A stretch of DNA of 64,000 nt, taken from contig NZ_JACJRU010000019.1 of assembly GCF_014697425.1 (NCBI RefSeq), positions 59,032-123,031 of the forward strand, read 5' to 3'. Within the stretch, counting starts at the first letter, position 1; each line of letters begins with the position of its first letter. This document shows, in pieces, positions 61,512 to 64,000 of this stretch. A program made the position numbers and the translations under genes. Below the pieces are notes generated by a model. That model was not told the origin of the DNA and did not search any database. It was given only the letters and a program-made list of their open reading frames with translations. This DNA is from Nostoc sp. FACHB-110 (GTDB lineage: Bacteria > Cyanobacteriota > Cyanobacteriia > Cyanobacteriales > Nostocaceae).

Positions 61512-62114
61512 CTACTCACTACTGAATTGCTGAACAATTGTCTGCACAATTGCCAAAATTGCCCCTATGTTATCCAAATAATATCTCTGCTGATCAACAA
61601 AAGCTATGTTTTGCGAAAGTTGAAGAAATTGCCATACTTCACCTGTTGTTACACATCCATACACAGGCTTTTCTGCTTGGTTAGATGAACGATTAAATAA
61701 ATCTGCGGCTACCATTTGGGCGATACATTGTCCTAACCCAGCTTCAACATCATTTTTCTTAGCTTCTACAATGGTGATGATTGGCGATCTTAGAGGTGGT
61801 AAAGGTGGAGCTAATGCGAGAATAAAATCACATTCTCCTATCAAACCTTGGCTTGGATCAACATCCAGCCTTTGTCCAGAAAAAATAGCTAACCTATCTT
61901 GGCTGATATCACGGCAGGCTAGTAGAATTGGTGCAATAATAAACTCACTCCGAGCTTTTTCACTAATCAAAAATAATTGAGTTCGCTTTTTGAGAGTTTC
62001 ATCCAACCAAGCAGGTATAGGAAGAGGTACAAGCTGGGGAAACAAATCAGCTTCTTGAGTGGTGATTCCCAGAACAGCAGCAGCCTTTTCTAAAGTAAAG
62101 TCACTGTAAGCCAT
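61512..62114 (-). CDS. PD-(D/E)XK-like conserved cyanobacterial protein A
   Basis: 200 residues from the ATG at 62114 (MAYSDFTLEKAAAVLGITTQ); an upstream start at 62192 would add 26 unlikely residues. Nuclease-like core: Asp in 'GLIGECDFILALAPP', then E-x-K in 'PIITIVEAKKNDVEAGLGQC' and 'AQMVAADLFN'. Clearly paralogous with the divergent gene B. Active nuclease or binding protein cannot be told apart. Confidence 0.75.
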   Translation of the reverse strand: MAYSDFTLEKAAAVLGITTQEADLFPQLVPLPIPAWLDETLKKRTQLFLISEKARSEFIIAPILLACRDISQDRLAIFSGQRLDVDPSQGLIGECDFILALAPPLPPLRSPIITIVEAKKNDVEAGLGQCIAQMVAADLFNRSSNQAEKPVYGCVTTGEVWQFLQLSQNIAFVDQQRYYLDNIGAILAIVQTIVQQFSSE

Positions 62115-62241
62115 AGTTTTGCAGTGCTTTGATTGTATGATGATATATGCCCTAGCGTAGCTTATCGGAGGTATCGCTACTGCAAACAACAAGTCTTAAA
62201 TCGCTAAACTGAATCTAGACTTGTAAATAAAATTAGTAATT

Positions 62242-62844
62242 ATGCCTTATAGCCAGTTTACAACTATCAGTAAAGTTAAAGAAGCTTTCGGATTAAAAAC
62301 CCAGGAGGGTGGACGATTTATTCCCCCAACTGAACCAATAGAAGCGTCTCCTACACTTACTGCATATCTTGAAGAAAGTCTACCACTTGCTGCTTCTGCT
62401 AGTGAAAAAGCGCGTTCTGAGGGGATTATTTACCCGGTATTATTAGAAGTCAGACGCATATTAAGCCGTCAAATTAGCTTATTTTCTGGAGAAGATTTTA
62501 CAGTTGATGAGGCAGTTGGACTTAATGGAATGTGTGATTTTCTTTTAAGTAAATCGCCCGAAGTGCTAGAAATTGAAGCGCCTGTAGTTGTGATTGTAGA
62601 AGCCAAAAAAGCAGACTTAAGAACTGGATTCGGGCAATGTATTGCAGAGATGGTTGCAGCACAAAGATTCAATGTTGCAAAAAATCGTCCGATTTCGGTT
62701 ATTTATGGTTCGATTAGTAATGGTACGCAATGGCGATTTTTGAAGTTAGAAGAGAATCTTGTGACTATCGACTTGATGGATTATCCTCTCCCGCCTGTGG
62801 AAGAAATTCTAGGAATTTTAGTATGGATGGTGAAAAATAGTTAA
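62242..62844 (+). CDS. PD-(D/E)XK-like conserved cyanobacterial protein B
   Basis: 200 residues, same length and layout as protein A: 'MPYSQFTTISKVKEAFGLKT', 'LFSGEDFTVDEAVGLNGMCD', 'VVVIVEAKKADLRTGFGQC' and 'AEMVAAQRFN'. The two start codons face each other over 127 bp, so expression may be joint. Small nuclease-like proteins of this family are frequent in cyanobacterial genomes; function not known. Confidence 0.75.
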   Translation: MPYSQFTTISKVKEAFGLKTQEGGRFIPPTEPIEASPTLTAYLEESLPLAASASEKARSEGIIYPVLLEVRRILSRQISLFSGEDFTVDEAVGLNGMCDFLLSKSPEVLEIEAPVVVIVEAKKADLRTGFGQCIAEMVAAQRFNVAKNRPISVIYGSISNGTQWRFLKLEENLVTIDLMDYPLPPVEEILGILVWMVKNS

Positions 62845-63900
62845 TTGATTTGTGGGAATTTTAATAAAAGTGAGTGCGATCGCTAATTTACCTAACCACT
62901 TCTCAACAGGAACATATACACCATAAGGTGCTGAATCTCCCACTACAATACAAACTTGACAATTATCTGTTGTAACTCGACGCAGAGCATAAAATACATT
63001 TGCCATATCAGCAAAGTAAGCAGCAATCATTGTATGATATGCCTTGTTTCCACCCTTAGTTGCTCGAACAGCTTCTAACTCTTTACAAACAGGTATTAGT
63101 TCATCTTTGATTGGTTCAATAACAGATTCAGCTATCAAAGCATCTAAGCTAAGTTTTTCTTTAGAAACGTGTTGTGAACTTGAGTGGATTAAAAATTTAC
63201 GGACTGTCTCATGTAAATCTCCCCAAGAATTAACTTCACCCCAAAAAGTCATTTCGAGACGTGTTGCATCTGCATAATCATAATTATTTGCATAGGGTGG
63301 AGAGGTAATAACTAAATCAATTACATTATCTGGAATACCTGCTAAATTTCTCGCATCTCCTTGAATCAAGTTAGCTCGGCTAACTTTAGCAAGAGACTGC
63401 ATATAAAGCATATCTTCTCGCATCAGAGACATTTGCTTATCTAGTGCTTCAAAAGGTTCACAAATTTTGACTTTTCGTTTATTTGGGAGAATGTATTGCC
63501 ATTGTGCTGTACCTACATGGCTGGATGAGCGTAAAATAGCGCAAATTGCTAAAAAGATTAGAGATTGCAAATCTTCAGATAAGTTTGGAGTAATTTCTAG
63601 ATATGCTTGCTTAATTTTCAAGAGGTTGAACAGTGTTTCCTGCGTGTAACACTTGCTTAATAAACCAGGAATATTTTCAGGTAATTTTAGTGTTAAATTT
63701 GTTGCACACTCTGTAATTTCATTTATGGCTGCTACAAAATCATAGCTATCTACATTCCATGACAGCTTTCCTTTAGCCAGTCGATATACAAAAGGATGTG
63801 CTTCAACACCGTAAGAATTAATGCCCAATTGATCAGCAACGATACAAGCAGTACCGGAGCCTGCAAATGGATCAAGAATAGTTTGCGGTTCTAATACCAA
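62818..63900 (-). pseudogene. DNA methyltransferase, probably 5'-truncated by an IS
   Basis: 360 codons from a TTG directly after an in-frame TAA. AdoMet motif 'ILDPFAGSGTACIVADQLG' begins at residue 8, where a normal enzyme would have more sequence before it. The catalytic motif IV is 'DLVITSPPYANNYDYADATR' near residue 205, and 'QVCIVVGDSAPYGVYVP' follows. N4/N6-type amino methyltransferase; substrate site unknown. A transposase start lies 57 bp upstream on the other strand. The end overlaps protein B by 27 nt, tail to tail. Confidence 0.75.
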
Positions 63901-63956
63901 TTAAAAATGAAGCTGCATATAATGGAGAAAAGCAAACTTGGTAAGTTAACCCAACC

Positions 63957-64000
63957 ATGAGCCGTCCATTTAAAATTGCGATCGCCGAGAGTGAAGAGGA
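63957..64000 (+). CDS. Start of an IS630-type transposase (partial)
   Basis: The 14 visible codons (MSRPFKIAIAESEE) match the N-terminus common to helix-turn-helix proteins of cyanobacterial IS630 transposases. It cuts off the methyltransferase upstream region. The rest lies outside. Confidence 0.5.
   Translation, partial: MSRPFKIAIAESEE

Larger units (their letters stand above)
59564..64000. mobile_element. nifD element, left part only
   Basis: Starts at the GGATTACTCCG site and runs past the window edge. Seen cargo: EcsC protein, a small pair with a retropepsin-like protein, two divergent nuclease-like paralogues, a broken methyltransferase and the start of an IS630-type transposase. xisA is not within the visible 4.4 kb. 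In heterocysts this part should be removed by XisA. Confidence 0.88.

Noticed and set aside
61512..62844. XisH/XisI pair
   Set aside because: They lie in the nifD element, are paralogous to each other and carry a D…ExK core; they do not resemble the XisH and XisI sequences I know.

Overview
The window is chromosomal DNA of a filamentous, heterocyst-forming cyanobacterium (Nostocales, Anabaena/Nostoc-like). The evidence is a cyanobacterial nif cluster in the order nifB-fdxN-nifS-nifU-nifH-nifD with a divergent nifP-orf-orf-nifV-nifZ-nifT arm. GCGATCGC (HIP1) sites are frequent, heptameric repeats lie between cistrons, and two nif genes are interrupted by developmentally excised elements. No tRNA, rRNA or CRISPR array was seen.

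Layout. 1-4.5 kb: end of a [2Fe-2S] ferredoxin-like gene and the leftward nifP-nifV-nifZ-nifT arm. 4.5-12.3 kb: accessory genes, namely a 1273-residue NACHT-HEAT ATPase followed by hicA-hicB, an Rpn-type remnant, a Uma2 protein, a methyltransferase-HIT fusion and an MDR oxidoreductase. 12.3-15.3 kb: nifB promoter and leader, nifB, and the first 101 codons of fdxN. 15.3-54.66 kb: a 39,357-bp fdxN element. 54.67-59.57 kb: the last 14 codons of fdxN, then nifS, nifU, nifH and nifD. nifD breaks exactly at the 11-bp GGATTACTCCG site of the nifD element. 59.57-64 kb: the first 4.4 kb of that second element; its other end, the 3' end of nifD and xisA lie outside.

The fdxN element carries xisF (514 codons) at its right edge, a second large serine recombinase, a ParB-like gene plus a decayed parB copy, and two cargo blocks. 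The first cargo block is three leftward genes: an Fe(II)/2-oxoglutarate dioxygenase, a zinc alcohol dehydrogenase and a P5C-reductase homologue. Their order matches the three steps from leucine to 4-methylproline. The second is a contractile injection system (CIS) operon of about 24.5 kb: cap, two sheaths, two tube proteins, tail-assembly protein(s), LysM adaptor, hub, spike, gp25, two J-type baseplate proteins, gpI-like protein, S74 fibre, two eCIS-core (DUF4157) proteins and an AAA+ ATPase. A peptidoglycan-binding protein and a membrane-embedded pentapeptide-repeat protein stand divergently upstream. Joining the two fdxN halves at the shared repeat restores a 115-residue ferredoxin, so in heterocysts the whole CIS locus should leave the chromosome.

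Regulation visible in the sequence: the nifB and nifP promoters share three GAGTAC boxes with nearly equal spacing and C-rich repeats, as expected for a common activator (CnfR/PatB by family knowledge). Most nif intergenic gaps hold heptamer repeats able to fold into hairpins.
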